Notes: generated from the letters alone by a model not told the origin. Positions 11,798 through 20,255 are shown, counted from the first letter of the stretch. The stretch: DNA of 58,959 bases from Aeromonas diversa CDC 2478-85 (GCF_000819805.1 NZ_CDCE01000009.1:1-58959), one strand, 5' to 3'. Made by a program: numbers and translations.

Positions 11798-12565
11798 ATG
11801 CTCAAGATAGCCGATCACACCTTCTCATCGCGCCTCTTCACCGGCACCGGCAAGTTTGCCCGCCCGGAACTGATGGCCGCCGCCATCGAGGTGAGTGGCT
11901 CCCAGCTCGTCACCATGGCCATCAAGCGCCTCGAACCGGGCAAGGCCCACGACGATATCCTCAGCCCCTTGCTGCAACTCGGGGTCAAGCTCTTGCCCAA
12001 CACCTCCGGCGCCAAGACCGCCGCCGAGGCGGTGTTTGCCGCCCACCTGGCCCGCGAGGCGCTGGGGACCAACTGGCTGAAGCTCGAGATCCACCCCGAT
12101 CCGCGCTATCTGCTGCCAGACCCCATCGAGACGCTCAAAGCCGCCGAGCAGCTGGTGAAAGAGGGCTTTGTGGTGCTGCCCTACTGTGGTGCCGACCCCG
12201 TGCTCTGCAAGCGGCTCGAAGAGGTGGGCTGCGCCGCCGTGATGCCGCTCGGGGCGCCCATCGGTTCGAATCAGGGGCTGGTGACCCGGGAGTTTCTCTC
12301 CATCATCGTCGAGCAGGCCAATGTGCCCGTGGTGGTGGATGCGGGGATCGGTGCGCCGAGCCACGCGGCCGCCGCCTTTGAGCTGGGTGCCGACGCCGTG
12401 CTGGTCAACACCGCCATCGCGGTGAGCGGCGACCCGGTTGCCATGGGCCGCGCCTTCGCGTTGGCCTGTGAGGCAGGCCGTAGCGCCTATAAGGCGGGTC
12501 TGGGGGCGCGCGGCGTGCAGGCCCAGGCCTCCAGCCCGCTCACCGATTTTCTGGGGGCCCTATGA
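11798..12565 (+). CDS. thiG: Thiazole synthase ThiG
   Basis: 255-residue TIM-barrel enzyme that builds the thiazole phosphate from deoxyxylulose phosphate, ThiS thiocarboxylate and dehydroglycine from ThiH. K95 in NWLKLEI is the expected imine-forming lysine. Other blocks are [44 protein letters not shown] and [17 protein letters not shown] stands just before ATG 11798; an in-frame upstream extension into the spacer is not plausible. Stop overlaps the thiH start. Confidence 0.95.
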   Translation: MLKIADHTFSSRLFTGTGKFARPELMAAAIEVSGSQLVTMAIKRLEPGKAHDDILSPLLQLGVKLLPNTSGAKTAAEAVFAAHLAREALGTNWLKLEIHPDPRYLLPDPIETLKAAEQLVKEGFVVLPYCGADPVLCKRLEEVGCAAVMPLGAPIGSNQGLVTREFLSIIVEQANVPVVVDAGIGAPSHAAAAFELGADAVLVNTAIAVSGDPVAMGRAFALACEAGRSAYKAGLGARGVQAQASSPLTDFLGAL

Positions 12566-13710
12566 GCGTGCACTTCGACCCCATCGAGGGCGTGAGTTTT
12601 CTCGATAGATGGCAGGCGCTGGAGTGGGACGATGTGGGGATGCAGGTGCGCGCCAAGACCGCCTCGGACGTGGAGCGGGCGCTTGCCAGTTCGCGCCGCA
12701 GCCTGCATGACTTTATGGCGCTGATCTCCCCGGCTGCCGAGGCGTTTTTGCCGCAGATGGCGGCCGAGGCCGAGCGGCTGACTCGCCAGCGCTTTGGCAA
12801 CACCATCGGCTTCTATGTGCCGCTCTATCTGTCGAACCTATGCGCCAACGACTGCACCTACTGCGGCTTCTCCATGAGCAACCGCCTGAAGCGCAAGACC
12901 CTGAGCCTGGAGGAGATAGAGCGCGAGTGCCTCGCCATCAAGGCGCGCGGCTTCGACAGCGTGTTGCTGGTGACCGGCGAGCACGAGACTAAGGTGGGGC
13001 TCGCCTATTTCCGCGAGGTGATGCCCATCATCCGCCGCCACTTCAGCACGGTGGGGATGGAGGTGCAGCCCCTCTCGCAAGACGAATACGCCGAGCTCAA
13101 GACCCTCGGCCTCGATTCGGTCATGGTCTATCAGGAGACTTACCACGCCCCCACCTACGCCCGCCACCACCTGCGCGGCAACAAGCAGGACATCGCATGG
13201 CGACTCGCCACGCCGGACCGGCTGGGCCGTGCCGGCATCGACAAGATAGGGCTGGGGGCGCTGATCGGTCTCTCCTCGGACTGGCGTGCCGACAGCTACT
13301 TTGTCGCCGAGCATCTCGCCTGGCTTGAGCGCCACCATTGGCAGAGCCGCTATTCCCTGTCGTTTCCGCGCCTGCGCCCCTGCACTGGGGGGCTGGAGCC
13401 CGAGGTTGTGATGTCGGATCGCCAGCTGGCCCAGCTTGTCTGCGCCTGGCGCCTCTTCTCGCCGACCCTGGACTTGTCCCTCTCGACCCGGGAATCGCCG
13501 GCGTTTCGCAACGGCGCGGTGCGTCTTGGCATCACCCAGATGTCGGCCGAGTCGCGCACCCAGCCGGGGGGCTATGCGGACGGCGGTGAAGAGGAGCTGG
13601 AGCAGTTCGCCATCCACGACGATCGCCCTGTGGGTGAAGTGGCCGCCGCCGTACGCCAGGCGGGGTTGCAGCCGGTGTTCAAGGACTGGGAACCCTTCTT
13701 GGGCCGATAG
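12562..13710 (+). CDS. thiH: 2-iminoacetate synthase ThiH
   Basis: Radical-SAM tyrosine lyase, 382 residues, making dehydroglycine for ThiG. The cluster motif C94-x3-C98-x2-C101 ([10 protein letters not shown]) is intact, followed by [13 protein letters not shown] and [15 protein letters not shown] typical of ThiH. It forms a ThiGH complex, in line with the ATGA overlap with thiG. Last gene of the operon; a weak GC-rich hairpin follows its stop. Confidence 0.95.
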   Translation: MSVHFDPIEGVSFLDRWQALEWDDVGMQVRAKTASDVERALASSRRSLHDFMALISPAAEAFLPQMAAEAERLTRQRFGNTIGFYVPLYLSNLCANDCTYCGFSMSNRLKRKTLSLEEIERECLAIKARGFDSVLLVTGEHETKVGLAYFREVMPIIRRHFSTVGMEVQPLSQDEYAELKTLGLDSVMVYQETYHAPTYARHHLRGNKQDIAWRLATPDRLGRAGIDKIGLGALIGLSSDWRADSYFVAEHLAWLERHHWQSRYSLSFPRLRPCTGGLEPEVVMSDRQLAQLVCAWRLFSPTLDLSLSTRESPAFRNGAVRLGITQMSAESRTQPGGYADGGEEELEQFAIHDDRPVGEVAAAVRQAGLQPVFKDWEPFLGR

Positions 13711-13730
13711 GGGCGGCCGCGCCCCCCTTT
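13710..13730 (+). terminator. Weak hairpin after thiH
   Basis: GGGGCG (13710-13715) pairs with CGCCCC (13720-13725) over a four-base loop, then CCTTTG. The T run is short, so it may be a poor terminator. Confidence 0.4.
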
Positions 13731-13760
13731 GCCAGTGGCATCCCGGCGTTCAGCCAGACT

Positions 13761-14125
13761 CCGTGCCTGTGGCAAGCAGGCACGGCTGCGCCGTGAAATC
13801 GTAGGGGAGATTAGCCGTGAGGCGTAATCGTCCGTACCGTGTGATGGGGGAATGGCACGGCCTTGCCGTGCAGGACGCGAGGCCGCTGGCCTCGAAGGGG
13901 TTTCGCCCGCCCTTCGGGCTTGGGCGAGTGACTTTTCTTTGCGTGGCCAAAGAAAAGTCACCAAAAGAAAGGCCACCCCCGCTTATTAGCCCGACTTCGT
14001 CGGGTTCCTTCGGCTCACCCGCTTGTCCGACGGCACGCGCCGACGGGCCATTCATGGCCCGGCGCCGCTCGCTCGACATCCTGTCTCGCGGCCTGGACAA
14101 GCGGGCTCGCCTCAGCGAATAAGAG
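13761..14125. repeat. Cluster of perfect palindromes (structured extragenic element)
   Basis: At least seven stems occur in 365 bases: CCGTGCCTG/CAGGCACGG (13761-13785), GCACGG/CCGTGC at about 13856, CGAGGCC/GGCCTCG at about 13880, CGCCC/GGGCG around 13906, a 14-base pair GTGACTTTTCTTTG/CAAAGAAAAGTCAC (13928-13941 and 13948-13961), CCCGAC/GTCGGG at about 13990, GGGCCAT/ATGGCCC (14045-14060), and the long-range CCCGCTTGTCC/GGACAAGCGGG (14018-14028 and 14095-14105) that encloses the last. The minus strand contains the LLVTFLWPRKEKS-type reading that I recall as a recurrent short 'hypothetical protein' in many Proteobacteria; I take the repeat, not the peptide, as the conserved thing. Confidence 0.6.
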
Positions 14126-14377
14126 AAGGTAATACTGTTCTTACTCCATACTTTATGAGAATCCCCTCATTATCAAAATACTAATCTCGTATCTCCAAAT
14201 GGGCCTCTTCCAAGTAGTGAACTTTGCCTGAAATATGTATGTTTCGAAGGGGGGATAAATGACTAAAGTTACATGCAGTGCAAAGCGGAATGGGATTTTA
14301 CCATTTTATCTATTACCGTTTTTGTTATTTATCGCACGTCGCAACACTATATTTACATGGTGCCAGAAAGAATGCAT
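14126..14377. other. AT-rich gap before the PIN gene's 3' end
   Basis: The GC content falls sharply here, marking the left edge of the accessory block. A plus-strand frame of 68 codons starts at 14259 after GGGGGGATAA and has a hydrophobic stretch, but it runs antisense into the PIN gene and has no recognised relative. I see no terminator or promoter I can defend. Confidence 0.4.
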
Positions 14378-15490
14378 TCAAACATCCACTGTTAGTCTGT
14401 TTATTATTAGGGAATATTCATCGTATTTATCTAGAGGCGACTTGCCAGCATCAAATAAATCATAAGTGAACTCAATGGTTGCCTTGTATCTAATGTCGTA
14501 TAGGTTAATCTTCCACTCGTCGTCATCCTTATATTTTTTTGATGCCATCTTTTCTACAATGTCGTAAAAAACAAAATTTTCATCAAACATCATCATGTCA
14601 TAATTATCAATTGCAAAGTTGCACGTGAAATCTATTGATAGCTTTCCTGATATTGAAAACAAATCATTTTCACTATCACCTTCTATAATTAGTTCATCAA
14701 GAACCTGATGATATAAAGTATTTTTATTTATGACAGGGTCGAATACTAGTTCCCCATATAACTCATCCTTATAAAGTATATTTTCTAATAAATCATCAAC
14801 CAATTGCTCTATAAATGATTCAATTTGCACCTCGGAAATATTGGATTTTGATAAGTGGTTATTATTTTTATGCAAAGCTTGAATTAATGATGGCAAGTTA
14901 TCAGTGACTTTGCAGTTATCGAACGAAAAGTCAGGGTGCAGTCCAACAATTATCGATTTTTCTTGCTTAGCTCCCGCAAAATCCTTTATGTTTTTTGTGT
15001 AAATTATACTTTTTGAATTTGGGTATTTTTCCATTACAGATAAAGCTAGCATGTAATCTTTATATCCTTGTTCTTTACCATTTTCAGTGAATGGATGTCT
15101 CAAGGAGTAAATAGCATTAACAATATTTTGATGCGATACTGAACTGTATGGGACAATATTTATTCTCTTGTCTTTTATAAAACTTTCAAGCCATGTCTTA
15201 TATTCTGACTCCCTTTTCTTTATTGAGGAAAGCAATTTATCAAATGCAACTTCGTTAGCTTTCTTGTCGAGGAGTATTCTTGATAGCTTGGCTTGAATGT
15301 CACTGAGTTCTCTTAGTGTTTTATTGAACTCTTTGGTATATTGACCAAGACACTCATCGATTACGATTTGAGGGATGCAGATATTTGTTTTGTATATTCC
15401 TGCAATCTTAACAATTTTCTTCAGGTCGTTAGACCTAAGATTGTAATCTTTATGAAGTATATTGGTATCCAAAATTATATTGTCAAACAT
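14378..15490 (-). CDS. PIN-domain protein (putative RNase), accessory
   Basis: 370-residue protein. The N-terminal part (about 1-190) reads as a PIN-like nuclease domain: LDTNIL with D8, then VIDEC (D45/E46), YKDYMLALSV near 140-150 and IIYTKNIKDF near 165, spaced like the acidic residues of PIN enzymes, which cut RNA with metal ions. It resembles the long PIN proteins of the DUF4935 type. The C-terminal half is Asp/Glu-rich and unrecognised. AT-rich codon use contrasts strongly with the flanks, pointing to transfer. GGTGA precedes the ATG. No antitoxin-sized gene adjoins it; its neighbour on the same strand is a second nuclease-like protein. Confidence 0.75.
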   Translation of the reverse strand: MFDNIILDTNILHKDYNLRSNDLKKIVKIAGIYKTNICIPQIVIDECLGQYTKEFNKTLRELSDIQAKLSRILLDKKANEVAFDKLLSSIKKRESEYKTWLESFIKDKRINIVPYSSVSHQNIVNAIYSLRHPFTENGKEQGYKDYMLALSVMEKYPNSKSIIYTKNIKDFAGAKQEKSIIVGLHPDFSFDNCKVTDNLPSLIQALHKNNNHLSKSNISEVQIESFIEQLVDDLLENILYKDELYGELVFDPVINKNTLYHQVLDELIIEGDSENDLFSISGKLSIDFTCNFAIDNYDMMMFDENFVFYDIVEKMASKKYKDDDEWKINLYDIRYKATIEFTYDLFDAGKSPLDKYDEYSLIINRLTVDV

Positions 15491-15613
15491 TGTGTCACCA
15501 AATTATTTCCGTTAGGTGCCATACTACATTTATATATTATGGTTTTGGGTTGTAGTCAGGCTAAGTGAGTTATAGTACGGCCAATATCTGTAATGTTGTA
15601 TGTTGATGTTAAT

Positions 15614-16207
15614 TCATGGTCCGTTAGGACTGAAAGTATATGTTTTAGTGAGATTAAAATTTTTGAAATATTTAAGCGGGATTAACGTCGCCGTATTACC
15701 AGACATTGAAATAGCTAGAACACTTTCATAATGAAATCCACCAGATGAGCTACCATTAGTATCAATCTCTGTTCCTAAGCTTTTTAGTGTTGTTAATTTT
15801 TCTGAATATTCTTGCATTTCCTTAAGAGATGCTCCTTTCTGAAAGGTATTACTCAAGATACCATCTGTGATAGCATGCTCAAAATAGTGGCTAACTTGAA
15901 TTTCTAAATGTTTTTTTGTCCCTATTTTTCCTCCTATCAAAAAATGAGCTTGATAAGCAGGCATGTTTTTTAATTCATTCGCAGCCTTAGAAAAACCGAC
16001 TTTACCGCCCTCATATTTCTTGAATTCTCCCGAAAGGTCAGAGAGAGTTTTTTTAAACTCCAGAATAAAATATTTAGAATCTTTACATACAACAGTGTCA
16101 CCGATTGACTCAACATCACCATCTAAAGGCATAAAAAGGTTAAATACGCCCTTTTGGGCTGCCTCTAAGACAAATGTGTATTCAACCGTTTTTTCCCACC
16201 ATTTCAT
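15614..16207 (-). CDS. Unrecognised AT-rich protein with PD-(D/E)XK-like pattern
   Basis: 197-residue protein whose family I do not recognise. Near the N-terminus E15 (VLEAA, helix), D37 (SIGDTVV) and E50-x-K52 (YFILEFKK) follow the order and spacing of the PD-(D/E)XK nuclease core, with each of the last two motifs at the end of a predicted strand. The middle is polar, and the C-terminus has strands (VLAISMSG, TATLIPL). The ATG at 16207 (MKWWEK) is preceded by GAGG at good distance; an in-frame ATG 39 bases upstream lacks one. Same strand and base composition as the PIN gene, 123 bases upstream of it. Confidence 0.6.
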   Translation of the reverse strand: MKWWEKTVEYTFVLEAAQKGVFNLFMPLDGDVESIGDTVVCKDSKYFILEFKKTLSDLSGEFKKYEGGKVGFSKAANELKNMPAYQAHFLIGGKIGTKKHLEIQVSHYFEHAITDGILSNTFQKGASLKEMQEYSEKLTTLKSLGTEIDTNGSSSGGFHYESVLAISMSGNTATLIPLKYFKNFNLTKTYTFSPNGP

Positions 16208-16246
16208 TGAATTAGCCTCACTCTTAAGGACTACGGGTATACCCAT

Positions 16247-16534
16247 TGTAATGGGTAAGGCAGTGTAACCCTGATGGGGGTTTGTATGAAGCCTATTAGT
16301 TTAAAGGTGTGATACCCCGCACTTTAATTTCTATTAGAGCAGTCTAATGACAGATCCTCTGGGTTTGTATCATTTATGTCGCAATGAATTTTTGTGTGTT
16401 TTTTCCACAGCGTAGTAATATTCCCGTCGCCAATCAGCTTCAGATTAATCTGCTCTATTGACCAATGTTACCAAGCGGGAGTATTGAGACAGGCTATAGT
16501 GCCGTTATCGAAGATTCTGGGACGAAGATTCTAA
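16247..16534. other. AT-rich gap left of the transposons
   Basis: This stretch holds a possible minus-strand gene end (separate entry) and, next to the transposon, three copies of AAGATTCT at 16511-16518, 16525-16532 and 16533-16540. The first and third continue as GGGAC, like the transposon's left end. I see no complete gene. Confidence 0.5.
16324..16467 (-). pseudogene. Possible C-terminal remnant of a broken secreted-protein gene
   Basis: An open minus-strand frame of 47 codons (HWSIEQINLKLIGDGN... to a TAA at 16324) has protein-like composition and two cysteines. It lies on the far side of the transposons from an N-terminal fragment on the same strand (18977-19108). Together they may be the two ends of one disrupted gene with its middle lost. 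The link is inference. Confidence 0.3.
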
Positions 16535-17477
16535 GATTCTGGGACACCCACCATTTTGACAGAGGCATAATGGCCTGCTTGGCTTGAAGCATCACTGCCG
16601 AGGAACTCGCCATGACTATCGCCCGCTCACGTCAAATCAGCCTGCAGGATACGCCCTACTACCACGTGGTGAGCCGCTGTGTGCGGCGGGCCTTTCTGTG
16701 CGGGGAAGATGCTCATTCGGGCCAGAGTTACGAGCATCGACGCCTGTGGGTGGTTGACCGGCTGGGCCAGCTGTCACGGCTCTTTGCCATCGGTATCTGC
16801 GCCTACGCGGTGATGAGCAACCACTACCACCTGGTGCTGAAAGTAGATGCCGAGCAGGCGCAGGGCTGGAGCGAGCGGGAGGTGGCCGAGCGCTGGGCCG
16901 GGCTGTTCCAGTGGCCGCTACTGGTACGGCGCTGGTATCAGGGGGATGCCCTGATTGAGCCTGAGCTCGCGGTAGTGCAGGGATTGATAGGGGAGTGGCG
17001 AGAGCGACTCTACTCCATCAGCTGGTTTGTGCGCCTGCTCAACGAAGGACTGGCCCGCCAAGCCAATCAGGAAGACAGCTGCAAGGGTCACTTCTGGGAG
17101 GGGCGCTTCAAGAGTCAGGCCCTGCTGACGGAGTCGGCACTGCTCGCCTGCATGGCCTATGTGGAGCTCAACCCCATCCGTGCCAAACTCGCCGACCGAC
17201 CCGAGAAGAGTGACTACACCAGCATCAGCCAGCGCCTGGGAAGGGCCCAGACCACCGAGTTGCCACCCTTGCTGCTCCCTTTCGCTCAGAAAGGTAAACT
17301 CGAGTCACTCCCCTACACCTTCAGCGACTATCTGGCGCTGGTTGACTGGACTGGCCGTGCCATCCGCGATGACAAGCGGGGCCATATTCCCGAGGCAGGT
17401 GATTCTGGGACACCCACCATTTTGACAGAGGCATAATGGCCTGCTTGGCTTGAAGCATCACTGCCGAGGAACTCGCC

Positions 17478-18425
17478 ATGACTATCGCCCGCTCACGTCA
17501 AATCAGCCTGCAGGATACGCCCTACTACCATGTGGTGAGTCGCTGCGTGCGGCGGGCCTTTCTGTGTGGGGAAGATGCCCACTCGGGCCAGAGTTACGAG
17601 CATCGCCGCCAGTGGGTGGTCGACCGACTGGGCCAGCTGTCGCGGCTCTTTGCCATCGGCATCTCCGCCTATGCGGTGATGAGTAACCACTACCACCTGG
17701 TGCTGAGAGTGGATGCCGAGCAGGCCCAGGGCTGGAGTGAGCGGGAGGTGGCCGAGCGCTGGGCCGGGCTGTTTCAGTGGCCGCTGCTGGTGCGGCGCTG
17801 GTATCAGGGGGATGCCCTGATTGAGCCAGAGCTCTCGGTGGTGCAAGGGCTGATAGATGAGTGGCGCCGGCGGCTCTACTCCATCAGCTGGTTCGTGCGC
17901 CTGCTCAACGAAGGACTAGCTCGTAAGGCCAATCAGGAAGACGGCTGCAAGGGCCATTTCTGGGAGGGGCGCTTCAAGAGTCAGGCCCTGCTGACAGAAT
18001 CGGCGCTATTAGCCTGCATGGCCTATGTGGAGCTCAATCCTATCCGCGCCAAACTTGCCGACCGGCCCGAAGAGAGTGACTACACCAGCATCAGCCAGCG
18101 TCTGGGAAGAGCCCAAACCACCGAGCTACCGCCCCTGCTGCTCCCGTTTGCCAAGAAGGGTGAATCCAAGTCACTTCCCTACACCTTCACCGACTATCTG
18201 GCTTTAGTTGACTGGACCGGCCGTGCCATTCGCGACGACAAGCGGGGCCATATTCCCGAGGCGCTTTCCCCCATACTGGAGCGCCTGCAACTCGACGCTG
18301 ACGACTGGCTCAAGCAGGTGAGGCTGTTCAAACGAAGCGGCATCCGGGCCATTGGTCACGGCGTGGCGCGAGAGCGTTACGCCCACCACTGCGGGCAGCG
18401 ACGATGCCACCAGCCAACCCACTAA
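17478..18425 (+). CDS. REP-associated-type HUH transposase (Y1_Tnp family)
   Basis: 315-residue single-strand DNA transposase. The metal-binding HUH motif is H71-Y-H73 (AVMSNHYHLVL) and the probable nucleophile is Y183 in CMAYVELNPIRAKL. Other family blocks are YYHVVSRCVRRAFLCG and CKGHFWEGRFKSQALL. The basic C-terminal tail ends in several His/Cys residues. It nicks and joins element ends through a phosphotyrosine bond. The start has GAGGAA at good distance. Apparently complete, unlike its sibling. Confidence 0.92.
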   Translation: MTIARSRQISLQDTPYYHVVSRCVRRAFLCGEDAHSGQSYEHRRQWVVDRLGQLSRLFAIGISAYAVMSNHYHLVLRVDAEQAQGWSEREVAERWAGLFQWPLLVRRWYQGDALIEPELSVVQGLIDEWRRRLYSISWFVRLLNEGLARKANQEDGCKGHFWEGRFKSQALLTESALLACMAYVELNPIRAKLADRPEESDYTSISQRLGRAQTTELPPLLLPFAKKGESKSLPYTFTDYLALVDWTGRAIRDDKRGHIPEALSPILERLQLDADDWLKQVRLFKRSGIRAIGHGVARERYAHHCGQRRCHQPTH

Positions 18426-18622
18426 TCTCGCTTCAAGTCGACTTTCCCTTCTGGCGCATCTCATGACATGAGTGCGGTCGCGTGGCCGCTCGGTGGTCTG
18501 TTTTTAGGAATTCACTCTCCCCAACGTTTGATGTTTGGCGTCTGAGGTCTCAAGGGGCCAAATCATCTCGGTAATGGATTGAGCTAACGCCTTCAGTAGA
18601 AAGGTGGGTGTCTAAAAAGAGG
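18426..18622 (+). other. Non-coding right end of the inner transposon
   Basis: About 200 bases without a gene between transposase stop and element end. The same stretch is repeated, nearly identical, at 18779-18976 in the outer element; both include GAATTCACTCTCCCCAACG and AAGGGGCCAAATCATCTC. Its conservation suggests the transposase recognises structures within it. Confidence 0.7.
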
Positions 18623-18976
18623 CTAATCTTGCAACGGTTGCAACTCGACGCTGACGACTGGCTCAAGCAGGTGAGGCTGTTCAAACGAAGCGGCATCCGG
18701 GCTATCGGCCACGGTACGGCGCGAGAGCGTTACGCCTACCACTGCGGCCAGCGACGGTGTCACCAGCCAACCCACTAATCTCGCTTCAAGTCGACTTTCC
18801 CTTCTGGCGCATCTCATGACATGAGTGCGGTCACGTGGCCGCTCGGTGGCCTGTTTTTAGGAATTCACTCTCCCCAACGTTTGATGCTTGGCGTCTGAGG
18901 TCTCAAGGGGCCAAATCATCTCGGTAATGGATGTGAGCTAACGCCAGCAGTAGAAAGGTGGGTGTCCCAAAAGAGG

Positions 18977-19108
18977 TTCGGTAAATGTTTCCCAAATAGA
19001 TGGGCGAAGTGGAGAGTTCTCAAAGCTACCGTTTACCAATAAATTATCGCATTCGCTGGCGAAGCAAGTAAGACTGGTTACTAGTAGCGGATATACAAGT
19101 GCTTTCAT
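18977..19108 (-). pseudogene. N-terminal fragment of a secreted-protein gene cut by the transposon
   Basis: From ATG 19106-19108, with GAGGTGA five bases ahead, the minus strand encodes a signal peptide (MKALVYPLLVTSLTCFAS) and a mature start CDNLLVNGSFENSP, then meets the outer transposon's end exactly at a codon boundary after 44 codons. NLLVNGSFE is a common opening of secreted beta-sandwich domains (for example DUF642-like proteins). The rest is missing; a possible C-terminal piece lies at 16324-16467. Confidence 0.6.
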
Positions 19109-19364
19109 ATTTCACCTCAATACAAAATATCAGTTTAAAACAATTCTTCATAAATAAAACTCTCTGTCTGGGGTATTGGCTGGGTGTTTGTATCGGTATT
19201 TTTTATTTTTGCGCGATAACCATCTTATTCTTGATGCGGTGCCCTACGGTCATCTGCATTGAGTCTGGCTATCTTTTTCTTGCCACTTTTCCTACCGAAC
19301 CCCAGGGTTCGGCTTTTTGTTGGCTGGCCTACGCTAACTGAAGGGTGCAAGCGGAGGGGTAAGC
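19109..19364. other. Gap between broken gene and ABC-type binding protein
   Basis: The AT-rich upstream region of the broken minus-strand gene comes first, followed from about 19290 by a terminator-like hairpin reading on the plus strand. GC content returns to chromosome level after 19300, the right edge of the accessory block. Confidence 0.5.
19295..19318 (+). terminator. Intrinsic terminator
   Basis: CCGAACCC (19295-19302) pairs with GGGTTCGG (19305-19312), then CTTTTTG. No plus-strand gene stands directly before it, so it may belong to a gene lost at this junction. Confidence 0.75.
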
Positions 19365-20255
19365 ATGAGAGTCGGAGTCGTGGTGCTGCTGTTGTTGTTA
19401 ACGCTGCCGGCTCAGGCGTTGACCATCGCCATGGTGCTGTGGCGGGGTGAGACCCAGGCCGAGGAGGGGTTTCGCGACGAGCTGGCTCGCCTTGGCTATC
19501 GGGCGCGCTTTGTCACCTTCAACGCCAATCTGGATCGCAACCTGCTGGCGACCCTGCTGCGGCAGCAGCTGCTGCCCAACATCGAGCAGTATGACTATGT
19601 CTACACCTTCGGCACCACGGCGACCCTGATGGCCAAGAGCCTAATGGGCGGGCGCAAGCCGCTTATCTTCAACGTGGTCTCCGACCCTTTCGGGGCTGGC
19701 ATCCTCTCCGATGAGCCGGGGGTCAACCGCCAGGTGGCGGGGGTCAGCAATCTGGTGCCCATGGGGCTGCAACTGGAAAATGGCCGTCGCCATCTTCCCG
19801 CGGGGCGGCGGCTCCTGCTCCCCTTCAATCCGAGAGAGCAGAACACCCTGCTGCTGGCAGAGATGGTGATCCACGAGGCCCAGCGCTTCAACTGGCCGGT
19901 GGAGACCTGGCGCATAGTGCCGGTTGCCAAGCGACTCGACAGTGAGCTGGCGCGACTGGTGCACGATGCCGGGGATGCCATCGTCTATCTGGGGGCCGAC
20001 AGCTATCTGCTCTCGGTGGCGCCGCGCCTGCTGGCGTCGCTAAACCGGGCCGGGATCCCGACCCTGTGCGGCGCCGAGCTGTTTATGTCTTACGGTTGCA
20101 GCGTGGGCACCATCAGCAGCTATGAGAGCCTGGGGCGCATGGCCGCCCGCATCATAGACCAGCACAGCCGCGGCACCCCGCTCGAGGCGATCCCCCTGCA
20201 ACTGGATCCTGCGCCGCGCCTGATTCTGGGCGGGCGTGAGAAACCGGTGCCTTGA
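19365..20255 (+). CDS. Periplasmic ABC substrate-binding protein (DUF534/TrpX-like)
   Basis: 296-residue exported protein: signal peptide (about 1-18, ending AQA), then a two-lobe binding fold with FVTFNANLDRNLL, YVYTFGTTATLMAK, IFNVVSDPFGAGI and DAIVYLGADSYL, typical of the ABC_sub_bind family. The ligand is unknown; no permease or ATPase gene is adjacent, so it may act with a distant transporter or as a sensor partner. GAGGGG precedes the start. Confidence 0.78.
   Translation: MRVGVVVLLLLLTLPAQALTIAMVLWRGETQAEEGFRDELARLGYRARFVTFNANLDRNLLATLLRQQLLPNIEQYDYVYTFGTTATLMAKSLMGGRKPLIFNVVSDPFGAGILSDEPGVNRQVAGVSNLVPMGLQLENGRRHLPAGRRLLLPFNPREQNTLLLAEMVIHEAQRFNWPVETWRIVPVAKRLDSELARLVHDAGDAIVYLGADSYLLSVAPRLLASLNRAGIPTLCGAELFMSYGCSVGTISSYESLGRMAARIIDQHSRGTPLEAIPLQLDPAPRLILGGREKPVP

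Larger units (their letters stand above)
17401..18622 (+). mobile_element. Inner HUH (RAYT/Y1-type) transposon, intact
   Basis: A 1222-base copy from GATTCTGGGACACCCACC to GGTGGGTGTCTAAAAAGAGG, inserted after GAGGCAGGT in the sibling's transposase gene. No target duplication is visible, as expected for HUH single-strand transposition. The right end differs from the outer copy (TCTA for TCCC), so its inverted repeat is imperfect. Scattered base differences throughout show that it is not a fresh copy of its host element. Confidence 0.87.
16612..18778 (+). pseudogene. Transposase of the outer element, split by insertion
   Basis: Codons 1-263 lie at 16612-17400 and codons 264 to the stop at 18623-18778; joining them gives 314 residues in frame, one fewer than the intact copy. 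As it stands, the frame runs on into the inner element and stops after 274 residues, losing the C-terminal tail. The HUH motif (SNHYH) and the Tyr region (MAYVELNPIRA) are still present in the truncated product, so partial activity cannot be excluded. GAGGAA precedes the ATG. Confidence 0.85.
16535..18976 (+). mobile_element. Outer HUH (RAYT/Y1-type) transposon, interrupted by a sibling copy
   Basis: The left end GATTCTGGGACACCCACC starts at 16535 and the right end GGTGGGTGTCCCAAAAGAGG finishes at 18976; GGGACACCCACC and GGTGGGTGTCCC are perfect inverted repeats. Removing the inner element leaves 1220 bases, against 1222 for the inner copy, so the outer one was complete before it was hit. It carries one transposase gene. 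It sits in a minus-strand gene that begins at 19108. Confidence 0.85.

Noticed and set aside
13572..13976. Minus-strand frame containing LLVTFLWPRKEKS
   Set aside because: It overlaps the thiH end and consists of palindromic repeat sequence; similar peptides recur as spurious annotations.
13761..14125. CRISPR array or tRNA cluster in the repeat-rich stretch
   Set aside because: The repeats are unrelated inverted stems, not regularly spaced direct repeats, and no tRNA cloverleaf with T-loop GTTCRANNC is present.
14259..14465. Plus-strand 68-codon frame with a G-rich site ahead
   Set aside because: It runs antisense into the PIN gene, has no recognisable family and no downstream signal. A toxin-like membrane peptide is possible but unsupported.
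18623..18817. Small frames around the detached transposase tail
   Set aside because: This is the 3' part of the outer transposase gene, not a separate gene.
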